Assembly (NCBI GenBank): GCA_035602605.1
Contig: DATNLZ010000012.1
Location: 1 to 39,685, forward strand
DNA from: DASQHY01 sp035602605
Lineage (GTDB): Bacteria > Acidobacteriota > Terriglobia > Acidiferrales > UBA7541
Length of the DNA: 39,685 bases
Direction: 5' to 3'
The notes beneath the pieces were generated by a model. That model was not told where the DNA came from and did no database searches. It saw only the letters and a list, made by a program, of their open reading frames with translations. The first letter of the stretch is position 1; every line of letters starts with the position of its first letter. Positions 32,547 to 39,685 of the stretch are shown here, one piece after another. Position numbers and translations under genes: made by a program.

Positions 32547-33780
32547 GCCCGGCCCACGCACGGGAATTTCTCGAATCGCAGTTGCGGGGGGAACCGCCGT
32601 ACCGGTGACGAAGCTCGAACCCACGCAACACACCACGCACCGATGGCCCAATTTCTTGCCCGATGGCAAGCATTTTCTATACACGGCCGCCGATCACAAC
32701 GACCCGCGAGGTGCTGGTCTTCCAGGATGAGGTCGCCCGAAATATCGCGAATCAAGTCCAGATCAACTCTTAACGCAAGAGCAGATTCGTCTGGCCAGAG
32801 GGCGCCCAGTTGCACCCGAGACGTACGAAGCTTATTTCAAGGGTCGCTACGAACGGAATAAGTGGACTGAGGATGGTCTGAGGAAGAGTGTCCAATACTT
32901 CGAAGAAGCCCTCCAGAAAGACCCTGCTTACGCACCGGCCTGGGCTGGGTTGGCGGACGCTTACAGTCTTTTGGGTCTTTTTGACTTTTTGCCCCCGGCA
33001 GGTTGGAATAGAGCAGTCGAAACGGGCAGCTTCAAAAGCGCTCGAAGTTGATGAGACGCTCGCTGAAGCGCATTTCTTACTAGGGACGGCCAGGCTTTGG
33101 GAGTGGTCCTGGTCTGACGCAGAAAAGGAGTTTAAGCAAGCCATTGCGCTTGAGCCTAACAACACCATGGCTCATCAAGGATACGGATATCTTCTGAGAG
33201 CCCAGGGGCGGTTCGACGAAGCCATTGCGGAGATGAGAAATGCGTTGGAGCACGACCCGCTCACTGCGAGCAAGCAACAATCTTTGGGTGCTACGTTGTA
33301 CTCGGCCGGGCGGTACGACGAAGCACTTCAGCAGTTTCGGGAAATACCTGACCCTGACGCAAACTCTGAGCGACGCCATCGTTGGATGTCTGCAATTTAT
33401 GAGCGAAAAGGTATGCAGAGAGAGGCCATTGGTGAATTGCTGAGGGCACTCAGGCTTGCTGGCAAGAAGGAACTCGCCGTGTCGGTCGAACGAAAGTACC
33501 TTTCTTCAAATTACGCTGAGGCCAAGGAAGCGTTTCTACGGGGGATCTCCGAGAGACACAACGCCGAGCGAAGAATACTTCTTCACCACCGCTCGCACTT
33601 GAGATTGCGGCTGGCTATGCCTTGGTTGGAGAAAAGGACAGAGCATATGAATGGCTCGATAAGTCCTTTCGGCAGCGTGATGTATTGTTGAAGTACCTCA
33701 AAGTGGACGATCGTTTCGAAGCCCTCCGGCCCGACCCCCGGTTTCAAGACCTCGTTCACCGCATGGGCCTCTCGCCCTAA
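32547..33780 (+). pseudogene. frame-broken propeller remnant joined to a TPR region
   Basis: The propeller continues as PGPRTGISRIAVAGGTAVPV and HRWPNFLPDGKHFLYTAADH to about 32705. It then switches abruptly to REVLVFQDEVARNIANQVQI, which in known proteins sits between a winged-helix or kinase part and a TPR array. At least three more frame changes follow (near 32775, 33010 and 33560). TPR units are visible: AEAHFLLGTARLWEWSWSDA, KEFKQAIALEPNNTMAHQGY, FDEAIAEMRNALEHDP. The end is VDDRFEALRPDPRFQDLVHR then MGLSP and TAA at 33778-33780. The piece looks like a recombination chimera that has decayed. Confidence 0.75.
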
Positions 33781-33869
33781 GCGTCGACGACGCCGGAGCC
33801 ACGCGTCTTTGACTCGAATAATAGGGCTTCAACCGAGGAGCATGGCCCTCGCCTCTATGGCTCCGTCCA

Positions 33870-34106
33870 CTACCCTTCTACGGGTACGATGAACCGGTAA
33901 CCCCGGCGGGGCAGCGTCTCGATGTAGCGTGGGGGTTCGGCATCATCGCCCAGCGCCCCGCGGATCTTTTTGATGGCGAAGTTCAGACCCTGGTCACAAT
34001 CCACAAAGGTCTCGCTTCCCCAGATTTGGTTTTGAACTCCTTCGCGACTCACGAGTTTGCCCGCGTGACTGGCGAGCAGCGCGAGGATTTTAAAGGGTTG
34101 GGGAGA
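33870..34106 (-). pseudogene. winged-helix (OmpR/ToxR-type) DNA-binding domain relic
   Basis: The minus frame reads SPQPFKILALLASHAGKLVS, VDCDQGLNFAIKKIRGALGD and PPRYIETLPRRGYRFIVPVE, then stops. This is the second half of a Trans_reg_C winged helix, including the recognition helix and wing. In Acidobacteriota this domain normally continues into a TolB or TPR sensor; here it ends at TAG 33870 and has no N terminus. It lies just beyond the orphan TPR segment but on the opposite strand, so the two may be halves of one gene separated by inversion. Flanks 33781-33869 and 34107-34291 hold no gene. Confidence 0.6.
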
Positions 34107-34291
34107 CCGATGGGGACGCCGTCTTTCCGTCTCTGCACCGCCTGCCGATTCTGCGCACTCCCTGAGTCGTCAGCCAAGGCAAGAGACTGTATTGCGCTCT
34201 AACTTGCCACAAGAGGGCCTCTGGCGCCTATTGCAGGCTAAGGAAGTCGACCGATATATCGATCATCCCCGTCGGGCGTTGTTGCGTTTGC

Positions 34292-34831
34292 CTACATTGG
34301 TTTCTTCGAGGGTTGAGGTTCATCTGGGCTGACAAAATTGATCACAAAGGGCGCTACTCCGTGCACCTGCAGAATCGTATCGCCCTTGCATTGCGCGAAG
34401 TGCCTCATTTGCGCCGTCACCGAGAAAAACCCGCCCGTTGGCACGTCTTTGAGCGCCGCGGCGTCCCATTTCGATCCCATCCCCACGGCGGCCGTGCCCC
34501 GGATCACCGTAACATTCTCCGTCGTCGGATGCCAGTGCGGTCCGATCTTGGCTCCGTCGGTACACGAGAGGCGCAGAGTATACGTACGCCCCGCCTTCAT
34601 CGGATCGCCCTGGATGATAGCAACGCGCAATGTGCCGCCGATTTCAACCGACGACGTACCGACCATGGCAGCCGCTGGAATGTCGCCCCACTTTTCCGAA
34701 CCCGGCTCCACAATCATCGAGCCGCTTGAAGCCCGCGCAGGAGTCTCTTTTGCAGGCTGCTTTGTCTGTGCGCCCGCGACCACGGGCAGTAATACGAAGG
34801 AAATCAACAAACCCGTTCGACGTATGGACAT
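34292..34831 (-). CDS. secreted cupin-domain protein
   Basis: About 179 residues from ATG 34831, with GAGGAGGAAG 5 nt upstream. The signal peptide MSIRRTGLLISFVLLPVVAG is followed by a cupin barrel: GPHWHPTTENVTVIRGTAAV holds the first cupin box (HxH....E......G). The second box is weak (FFSVTAQMRHFAQCKGDTIL, His present). One metal site is therefore plausible. Role unknown; such small periplasmic cupins are common in Acidobacteriota and often occur alone. Upstream in-frame codons to 35152 are an accidental extension. Confidence 0.82.
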   Translation of the reverse strand: MSIRRTGLLISFVLLPVVAGAQTKQPAKETPARASSGSMIVEPGSEKWGDIPAAAMVGTSSVEIGGTLRVAIIQGDPMKAGRTYTLRLSCTDGAKIGPHWHPTTENVTVIRGTAAVGMGSKWDAAALKDVPTGGFFSVTAQMRHFAQCKGDTILQVHGVAPFVINFVSPDEPQPSKKPM

Positions 34832-35109
34832 GCTTCCTCCTCGTTGAATTGGTTTGAGCCAGAATTTCCGATTTGGACCTCGGGCTTGTGTATCGTACGC
34901 TTCTCCTGCCCTGGACACAACGAACTTGCCACCAGAGCCACCGGAGCAGGCGCCAACAAGATCATGGCAGAGTTGGCCCACACGGCAATCGGCCCTAGCA
35001 GTGGCGGCCAACTCCCAATATGTTTGAATGAATAAGTCATGGAGTAGCGCTTGGCGTAAAAAAGCTGAACTCAGCGACCGCGCTGATTCAGATACAACCA
35101 AGGAGGCTC

Positions 35110-35324
35110 CCCCATGGAGACTATGTACGGAGATTCGCGAACGACGGCACACATTGCGCTATCGGAACCTGATGGTCCGCCAGGCGGTACAGATGAAGAA
35201 CAAGATTGCTGCACTGCTGATGGAAGCCGGTGTGAGTTACAACAAACAGAAGCTCCACAAGGTCGGATACTTTCGTGAACTGCTGCCAACCAACCAGGAC
35301 ATCGATGAAGGGCTGAGAACCTGA
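35110..35324 (+). pseudogene. internal fragment of an IS110-family transposase
   Basis: The segment RYRNLMVRQAVQMKNKIAAL followed by LMEAGVSYNKQKLHKVGYFR is the middle linker of IS110 transposases (DEDD type). Both the N-terminal DEDD domain and the C-terminal transposase_20 part are missing. It stops at TGA 35322-35324 after GLRT. A relic only. Confidence 0.7.
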
Positions 35325-35900
35325 CGCTGTAGATCGAGCCCCTACGCGCGGGCTGCACGGTAACCGTGCACCAACACATGGACCGAACCTTGAGTCTCAG
35401 GTACGGGCCGCACCCCCTCGGTCGCTACGACGAGCGGGGCGGCCCGATCCTAAACCCGAAACTGGCGGTACGACAACCGGCCGTGGAAAAGACGCCTCGG
35501 CGGCTGCGGGAGATTCGCAAACACGTCGAGAATTAGCATCGCGACCGAGCATTTGTAACTGTCTTACGGATACGAGATGCTCATCGAATAGCGGCAGTGG
35601 TCACAATACTTACAAGCATAAAAGTTCCGTAATGAGAATACGGGCAAGCATGTCACTGAAGCCGGGGTAGGAATTTACATGGGTTTCTTATAAATTCCTG
35701 ATCAAACTGTCCGCGCCTCTCGCCCTCTTATCGTGTAGACTCCCGTACCGTTAGCTGCTAAAGGAATCGATCTCGTTGGCAGGTTCGAGTGCGCAGCCCT
35801 TTGCGCTGAAACTGTGCGTGCCGCGCCGAAACTGCGCCAACTCAGCGCGAAGCGCGAGGATGTTCGCGAGAATAATTGTGACGCTGCGAGAATATCAACG
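35325..35900 (+). other. mostly gene-free stretch with a possible small relic
   Basis: A 52-codon frame at 35378-35536 (LSLRYGPHPLGRYDERGG, then NPKLAVRQPAVEKTPRRLRE) is Arg/Pro-rich and gene-like. It could be another transposase or integrase relic, but I cannot name it. The remaining 360 bp before the MFS gene are uninformative; in-frame codons extend the MFS frame back to 35814. Confidence 0.35.
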
Positions 35901-37145
35901 ATGCTGACTCCTCCGAGGAAACTCTTTTATGGCTGGTGGGTGGTGCTCACGGCGGCCATTGGACTGTTGCTCGGTTATGCGCCGATCTTCGTATTTTCAT
36001 TCGGAGTTTTCGTCAAATCTTTCGTCAAGGAATTTCATTCGAGCCGGACGCAAATCTCTCTGGCATTTACTCTTGCCAACATAATGGTCAGCGTTGGCTG
36101 TCCGCTAGCCGGGCGGTTAGCGGATCGCTTTGACGCGCGGCGCGTGATTCTTCCAGCGACTCTGATCTTTAGCTTCCTTTTAATCTCCTTCCAGTTTGTT
36201 TCCACCAGCCTATGGCAGCTCTACCTTGTTTTCCTCGCGCTGGGGTTAGCCGGCAGCGCTACTGCCCCGGTGCCTTACCTTAGAGTGGTTTCCAATTGGT
36301 TTGACAGACGGCGAGGCCTCGCTCTGGGTCTCAGCATGGCCGGTTTAGGCACCGGCGCCATTGTAATGCCACCTGTCGCGCAGCGTCTAATCACTCTGTT
36401 TGGCTGGCGCTCCGCGTACGCGGCCCTGAGCATTTTAGGACTGACTGTGGCCATTCCGATGGTCGCCCTATTCCTGAAGGATAGCCCGGAGGAAAAAGGC
36501 TTGCTGCCGGATGGAGGTGTGGATTCCCACCTGCCGTCGGGAAAGTGGCCTGAGAAGCAGGGGCTGACGTGGGCAGAGGCGCGGGGGGGCAGCACCTTTT
36601 GGTGGATGTTGTGTGCGTTTTCACTGGTTGGCGCGAGCGTCCATGCCTGTGTGATTCATCTCGTTTCCCTGCTCACCGATCACGGCGTCACTAGCGAAAA
36701 CGCAGCGCTCGCGAGTTCCGCGTTAGGCATCGCTCTGCTGCTGGGAAGAGTGGGCTCCGGCTACGTGCTCGATCGCTTCTTTGCACCCTATGTGGCGATA
36801 TTCTTTTTCAGCGGAGTCGCGTGTGGACTTACCTTACTGTGGATCGGAGCAGGGGGTGCCTCGGCATTTGTCGGTGCGTCATTGGTAGGCCTGGGTATGG
36901 GCGCCGAGGGAGACTTGATTGCTTATTTCACTAGCCGCTATTTCGGGCTTCGGTCATTTGGTGAGATTTATGGCTATCTCTTTTCCGCGTTTACATTGTC
37001 CGGTGCGCTCGGCCCACTCTTGATGGCGATAGGTTTCGATCGTGCGGGTTCATATCGAGCGCCATTACTATTTTTTCTGATTGCTACAATCGCGGCGACC
37101 GTGTTGATGACGCGGCTTGGGGAGTATCGCTATCGTCCCGCTTAA
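35901..37145 (+). CDS. MFS transporter, monocarboxylate/oxalate-formate-antiporter-like
   Basis: About 414 residues with 12 hydrophobic segments. The start FYGWWVVLTAAIGLLLGYA, the GRLADRFDARRVILPATLI loop, and WFDRRRGLALGLSMAGLGTG after helix 4 are typical of MCT/OFA-type major-facilitator carriers of small organic anions or drugs. ATG 35901 is preferred; GTG 35814 is possible. It is followed after 34 bp by the methyltransferase, probably one transcript. Different from the ExuT-like carrier at 10677. Substrate unknown: it may export or import the methylated compound. Confidence 0.82.
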   Translation: MLTPPRKLFYGWWVVLTAAIGLLLGYAPIFVFSFGVFVKSFVKEFHSSRTQISLAFTLANIMVSVGCPLAGRLADRFDARRVILPATLIFSFLLISFQFVSTSLWQLYLVFLALGLAGSATAPVPYLRVVSNWFDRRRGLALGLSMAGLGTGAIVMPPVAQRLITLFGWRSAYAALSILGLTVAIPMVALFLKDSPEEKGLLPDGGVDSHLPSGKWPEKQGLTWAEARGGSTFWWMLCAFSLVGASVHACVIHLVSLLTDHGVTSENAALASSALGIALLLGRVGSGYVLDRFFAPYVAIFFFSGVACGLTLLWIGAGGASAFVGASLVGLGMGAEGDLIAYFTSRYFGLRSFGEIYGYLFSAFTLSGALGPLLMAIGFDRAGSYRAPLLFFLIATIAATVLMTRLGEYRYRPA

Positions 37146-37179
37146 CGAATCCGGTTCTACCGCTTCGATGGAGGCAACG

Positions 37180-38217
37180 ATGATGAAAGAAGGCACTGGG
37201 TTTCCGGCCAACGAAGGCGCGGAACGGATCCGTCAACTAGCGTGGGGTTATATTCCTGCGGCGCTTATTGGCGTGATTATCGAACTTGGGGTGCCCGATC
37301 TCGTCGCGAACGGCGCGAAGACAACTAGCGAAATTGCCGCGGCTGCGCACGCGAATGAAGATGCATTGTACCGCATGCTGCGGACTTTAGCGAGCTTCGG
37401 AGTATTCACGGAAACGAGCGGGCGGCGCTTTGCACTCACTTCCGCGGGCAATTGCCTGCGCAGCGACGTGCCCGGCTCGCTGCGCGGCTACGTTCGCTGG
37501 GTAACCAACGGACTTATTTTTCGAAGCTACGCCGAAGTGATGCATTCCGCGAAAACGGGCGAGAATGCTATGGAGTACGTCTTAGGAGAGTCGCTTTTCA
37601 GCCACCTGCAGACGAATCCAGAATTGTCGCAAACCTTCAATGATGGAATGACGAGCTTCAGCCAGCTCGTAAGCAAGGCAGTCCTCGAGGCATACGATTT
37701 CTCCGGAATTAAAGTTCTCGCTGATATCGGCGGCGGAGAGGGCGCCCTGCTGAGTTCCATCGTACAAAAATATCCGGCGATGCGCGGGTTGTTGCTCGAG
37801 CAAGCGCATGTTCTTGCAGGAGCCCACAAACGTTTCGCGCAATCGGGCCTCGCGGAGCGGTACAGCGCCGCCCCGGTTGATTTTTTCAAGGGTGTTCCGG
37901 CCGGAGCGGATGCCTACCTGATGAAAAGCATCCTCCATGATTGGGATGACGAGCGCGCCAGCGTGATTCTAAAAAATTGCCGCGAAGCGCTGCGCAATGT
38001 CGAAGGAGGGAAACTCATACTGGTAGAAGGAATCGTTCCGCCGGGAAATGATCCGCACATGGTGAAGATATCGGACATGCAGATGCTGGTGTTGGCGGGA
38101 GGGCGCGAACGCACGCGCGAAGAATTCCAGGCATTGCTGGAGGAAAGCGGATTTCTCCTGACCGCCGTTGTCCCCACGCAAACGTTTGTATCGGTGATCG
38201 AAGCAACGCCGCAATAG
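37180..38217 (+). CDS. class I SAM-dependent O-methyltransferase (family 2, hydroxyindole/caffeate type)
   Basis: About 345 residues. ATG 37180 is chosen because GGAGG (37170-37174) precedes it by 5 nt. An N-terminal winged-helix dimerisation domain (TTSEIAAAAHANEDALYRML, then FGVFTETSGRRFALTSAG) is followed by the SAM fold: LADIGGGEGALLSSIVQKYP (motif I), GLLLEQAHV (motif II), VDFFKGVPAGADAYLMKSIL and HDWDDERA. The His of HDWDDE is the catalytic base of plant and bacterial O-methyltransferases. Cytosolic. Likely methylates a hydroxyl of a small aromatic or polyketide-like metabolite. Pairs with the MFS gene upstream. Confidence 0.87.
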   Translation: MMKEGTGFPANEGAERIRQLAWGYIPAALIGVIIELGVPDLVANGAKTTSEIAAAAHANEDALYRMLRTLASFGVFTETSGRRFALTSAGNCLRSDVPGSLRGYVRWVTNGLIFRSYAEVMHSAKTGENAMEYVLGESLFSHLQTNPELSQTFNDGMTSFSQLVSKAVLEAYDFSGIKVLADIGGGEGALLSSIVQKYPAMRGLLLEQAHVLAGAHKRFAQSGLAERYSAAPVDFFKGVPAGADAYLMKSILHDWDDERASVILKNCREALRNVEGGKLILVEGIVPPGNDPHMVKISDMQMLVLAGGRERTREEFQALLEESGFLLTAVVPTQTFVSVIEATPQ

Positions 38218-38479
38218 CCATTCGCGCCTTCGCAAGTCTGAAATGCGTGCGCTCTTGATGGTAGTAAAGACGATTCACCGGAAACGCTTCGCGCAACTGC
38301 TGGACAAAGCATCGAGGAGCAGGTTCTTCACCTGGGGGCGAATTTGTAGCTGCGAAAGCACCCCAATTCCGCACGTTTCAACAGGCTTCAGCAAGGAACC
38401 CACAAGCGATTTCCATTTTATTGTAAACCACTTTCGAGCGCAGGGCACTCCGATTCACACAAAACAAGAGCACTTTCGA

Positions 38480-38517
38480 TCCAGGCAGGTGCTCTCCCAA
38501 ACTGAGCTACCCCCCCC
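38480..38517 (-). pseudogene. tRNA 5'-half relic
   Basis: The minus strand reads GGGGGGGGTAGCTCAGTTTG then GGAGAGCACCTGCCTGG: acceptor strand, D-arm and the 5' side of an anticodon stem, tRNA-Ala-like. After CCTGG the tRNA pattern ends and ATCGAAAGTGCTCT follows. Its upstream flank (GGTTACACGCCGG) resembles that of the fragment at 25801-25861. The rest of 38218-38637 holds no gene. Confidence 0.5.
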
Positions 38518-38637
38518 GGCGTGTAACCGTTTCTGCCAGGCCATTTGCAGGCGTTTCAAATTGACGGTATGCGCGCTTACCAGGCAGTGGACTCACAGCA
38601 CTGCCGCGCTGGCAACTCTTTGGCTTATACTTCCGCT

Positions 38638-39099
38638 ATGACACGCCTCATTCTGGCTACACTTGGGCTTTCACTGATTCTAGCCAATGCCGCAATCGCT
38701 CAGGTGAAAATCACTGTTCCCTCACAACAATACAAAGTGTATGAGGAGATTCATGCCAAGGTTGAAAACACGGGCAACCAGGCACTCACTTTCTGCGTTG
38801 AGTTCGGGCAGACATCCACGAAAGGAGGCGAGGTTGAGCGCACACCTTCACCCTTCTGGGTGCAGCGGAATGGCAATGGTAAGTGGGGCACTCTCATGAT
38901 TGGCCCTGATGTAGGAAGCGCTAGAGCTGCCGTGGTGCTGGAAGCCGGTGAATCGAAGGAGTTCCCCTTCTGCTTGAACGATTCCGGAAGAATGCGACTC
39001 CGACTCAACTACTGGCGTGGCTCTATTCCGAAATTGGACTGCCATGCACCGCCGAAGGGAGTGAAGCTAGTGACCTCGGCCGTTTTTACCATCGAGTAG
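38638..39099 (+). CDS. small secreted protein of unknown function
   Basis: 153 residues. The signal peptide MTRLILATLGLSLILANAAI is cut near AQV. The mature part looks like a single immunoglobulin-like beta-sandwich (VPSQQYKVYEEIHAKVENTG, AAVVLEAGESKEFPFCLND, GRMRLRLNYWRG) with three Cys. A TATACT box ends 7 nt before the ATG, so the message may be leaderless. Nothing nearby suggests a function; domain resemblance is to bacterial proteins that protect or cap larger envelope complexes, but that is weak. Confidence 0.65.
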   Translation: MTRLILATLGLSLILANAAIAQVKITVPSQQYKVYEEIHAKVENTGNQALTFCVEFGQTSTKGGEVERTPSPFWVQRNGNGKWGTLMIGPDVGSARAAVVLEAGESKEFPFCLNDSGRMRLRLNYWRGSIPKLDCHAPPKGVKLVTSAVFTIE

Positions 39100-39570
39100 C
39101 CCGGATAACGATGCCCCGCGGCACCGTGTGTCACGACCAATCGCAAGTCTTCGCTGGTTTCGATGGCAACCACACTGTCGAGGCCTATATCAACCACCAG
39201 TGGCTGCCTGATTTGTCGAGGACTTGTGCTTGCTAATACCTGGCCCGCTCCCGTCGAAGAGAGGGGAGCCAAGGTCGATTATCAGGTAGCAGCACCTCCT
39301 GAAACGAGGAACGCCCAACTTGCACCGAGCGAAAATCGCTCAAAAAAGAGTGAGGATAGAAGGATGGCGACAGAGCCGGCTTGGCTCAAAGGCAGGAACT
39401 CACAGGAAGGAAGAAGAGAGACTTACTTGACACTCACCGGCCTTCTCATGAAAGGCATTTAGATCCACTTGGCTCGTGGCAGGCCCTGTCAGAAGCAGCT
39501 ATTCCCCTGAGTTTCGTTCGTTCGTGCGTTCGTTGACTTGCCTGCTGCCACAACCTAAGATGAGCGCCAA
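39100..39570 (+). other. gene-free stretch before the second kinase
   Basis: About 470 bp. An open frame at 39163-39462 has a polar, low-information translation and no ribosome site, so I do not call it. A short GTTC-type tandem repeat (TTCGTTCGTTCGTGCGTTCG) lies at about 39513-39535. The kinase promoter should be here. Confidence 0.4.
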
Positions 39571-39685
39571 ATGCCTGATTCGCAGCCGTTGATCGGGCGC
39601 ACCGTCTCCCACTACCGCATCCTGGAAAAGCTCGGAAGCGGCGGGATGGGCGTCGTCTACAAGGCTGAGGACACGCGGCTACATC
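39571..39685 (+). CDS. N terminus of a second serine/threonine protein kinase, cut by the window edge
   Basis: ATG 39571 opens a frame to the end: MPDSQPLIGRTVSHYRILEK then LGSGGMGVVYKAEDTRL. The glycine loop GSGGMG and the first strands of a Hanks-type kinase are plain, and the wording is that of the Pkn kinases of Acidobacteriota. Everything after the glycine loop, including the catalytic lysine, lies outside the window. It belongs to the same family as the kinase at 31203 but is not a copy of it. Confidence 0.85.
   Translation, partial: MPDSQPLIGRTVSHYRILEKLGSGGMGVVYKAEDTRLH

Noticed and set aside
888..37232. Further GGATCC strings at about 890, 16490, 28982 and 37225 as operators
   Set aside because: They lie inside genes or gene relics, lack the CTG..CAG arms or the TATCC/GATAC flank, and are expected by chance in this length.
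39513..39535. GTTC-type tandem repeat as CRISPR or regulatory array
   Set aside because: Only a few 4-bp units without spacers; a simple microsatellite. No CRISPR array is visible anywhere in the window.

Overview
The window looks like an Acidobacteriota chromosome (Solibacter/Terriglobia-like). The evidence is a 1.1-kb-class TonB receptor with an N-terminal carboxypeptidase-regulatory domain and no SusD partner, Pkn-type serine/threonine kinases with TolB/TPR tails, a cyclic-nucleotide-binding/thioredoxin-reductase fusion, a relic of a MacB-type duplicated permease, and moderately high GC. This assignment is inference from family content; no rRNA or marker gene is present.

Layout. 1-1.7 kb: decaying insertion-sequence transposases and an AraC relic. 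1.7-25.5 kb: a catabolic gene cluster with a Zn alcohol dehydrogenase, two paralogous secreted LamG-plus-alpha/alpha-barrel proteins, an SMP-30 lactonase, a GntR/FCD regulator, a secreted orphan, a RidA-like protein, an M19 dipeptidase, an ExuT-like MFS carrier, a PLP aminotransferase, an isochorismatase-like hydrolase, an SDR, a TonB receptor, an M24 peptidase and a large secreted glycosidase-like protein. 25.5-29 kb: broken tRNA halves, a CNB-TrxR fusion gene and a graveyard of relics (phytanoyl-CoA dioxygenase, MacB permease). 29-34.8 kb: AsmA-like protein, a frame-broken kinase/TPR chimera, a winged-helix relic and a secreted cupin. 35-38.2 kb: an IS110 relic and an MFS/O-methyltransferase pair. 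38.5-39.7 kb: another tRNA half, a small secreted protein and the start of a second kinase.

How the cluster may work. The most striking signal is a repeated palindrome, CTGGATCCAG followed by TATCC or GATAC. It sits in or directly beside recognisable sigma70-like promoters of the MFS/dipeptidase pair, SMP-30, TonB receptor, M24 peptidase, the second LamG/barrel protein and the glycosidase-like gene, with weaker variants before the aminotransferase and the secreted orphan. This looks like one regulon, most simply controlled by the GntR-family protein encoded inside it. The gene set (outer-membrane uptake, secreted carbohydrate-active proteins, hexuronate-type carrier, lactonase, dehydrogenases, but also dipeptidase, M24 peptidase, aminotransferase, RidA and an amidase-like hydrolase) suggests use of a substrate holding both sugar-acid and amino/amide parts. 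The substrate itself cannot be read from the sequence.

A second striking feature is a 156-bp duplication carrying the promoter, operator and first ~34 codons of the M24 gene, joined in frame to the second LamG/barrel gene. This looks like recent promoter capture that recruited a gene into the regulon. Similar relic 5' ends (dipeptidase before the alcohol dehydrogenase, enolase-superfamily enzyme after the isochorismatase-like gene) suggest the cluster has been reshuffled repeatedly.
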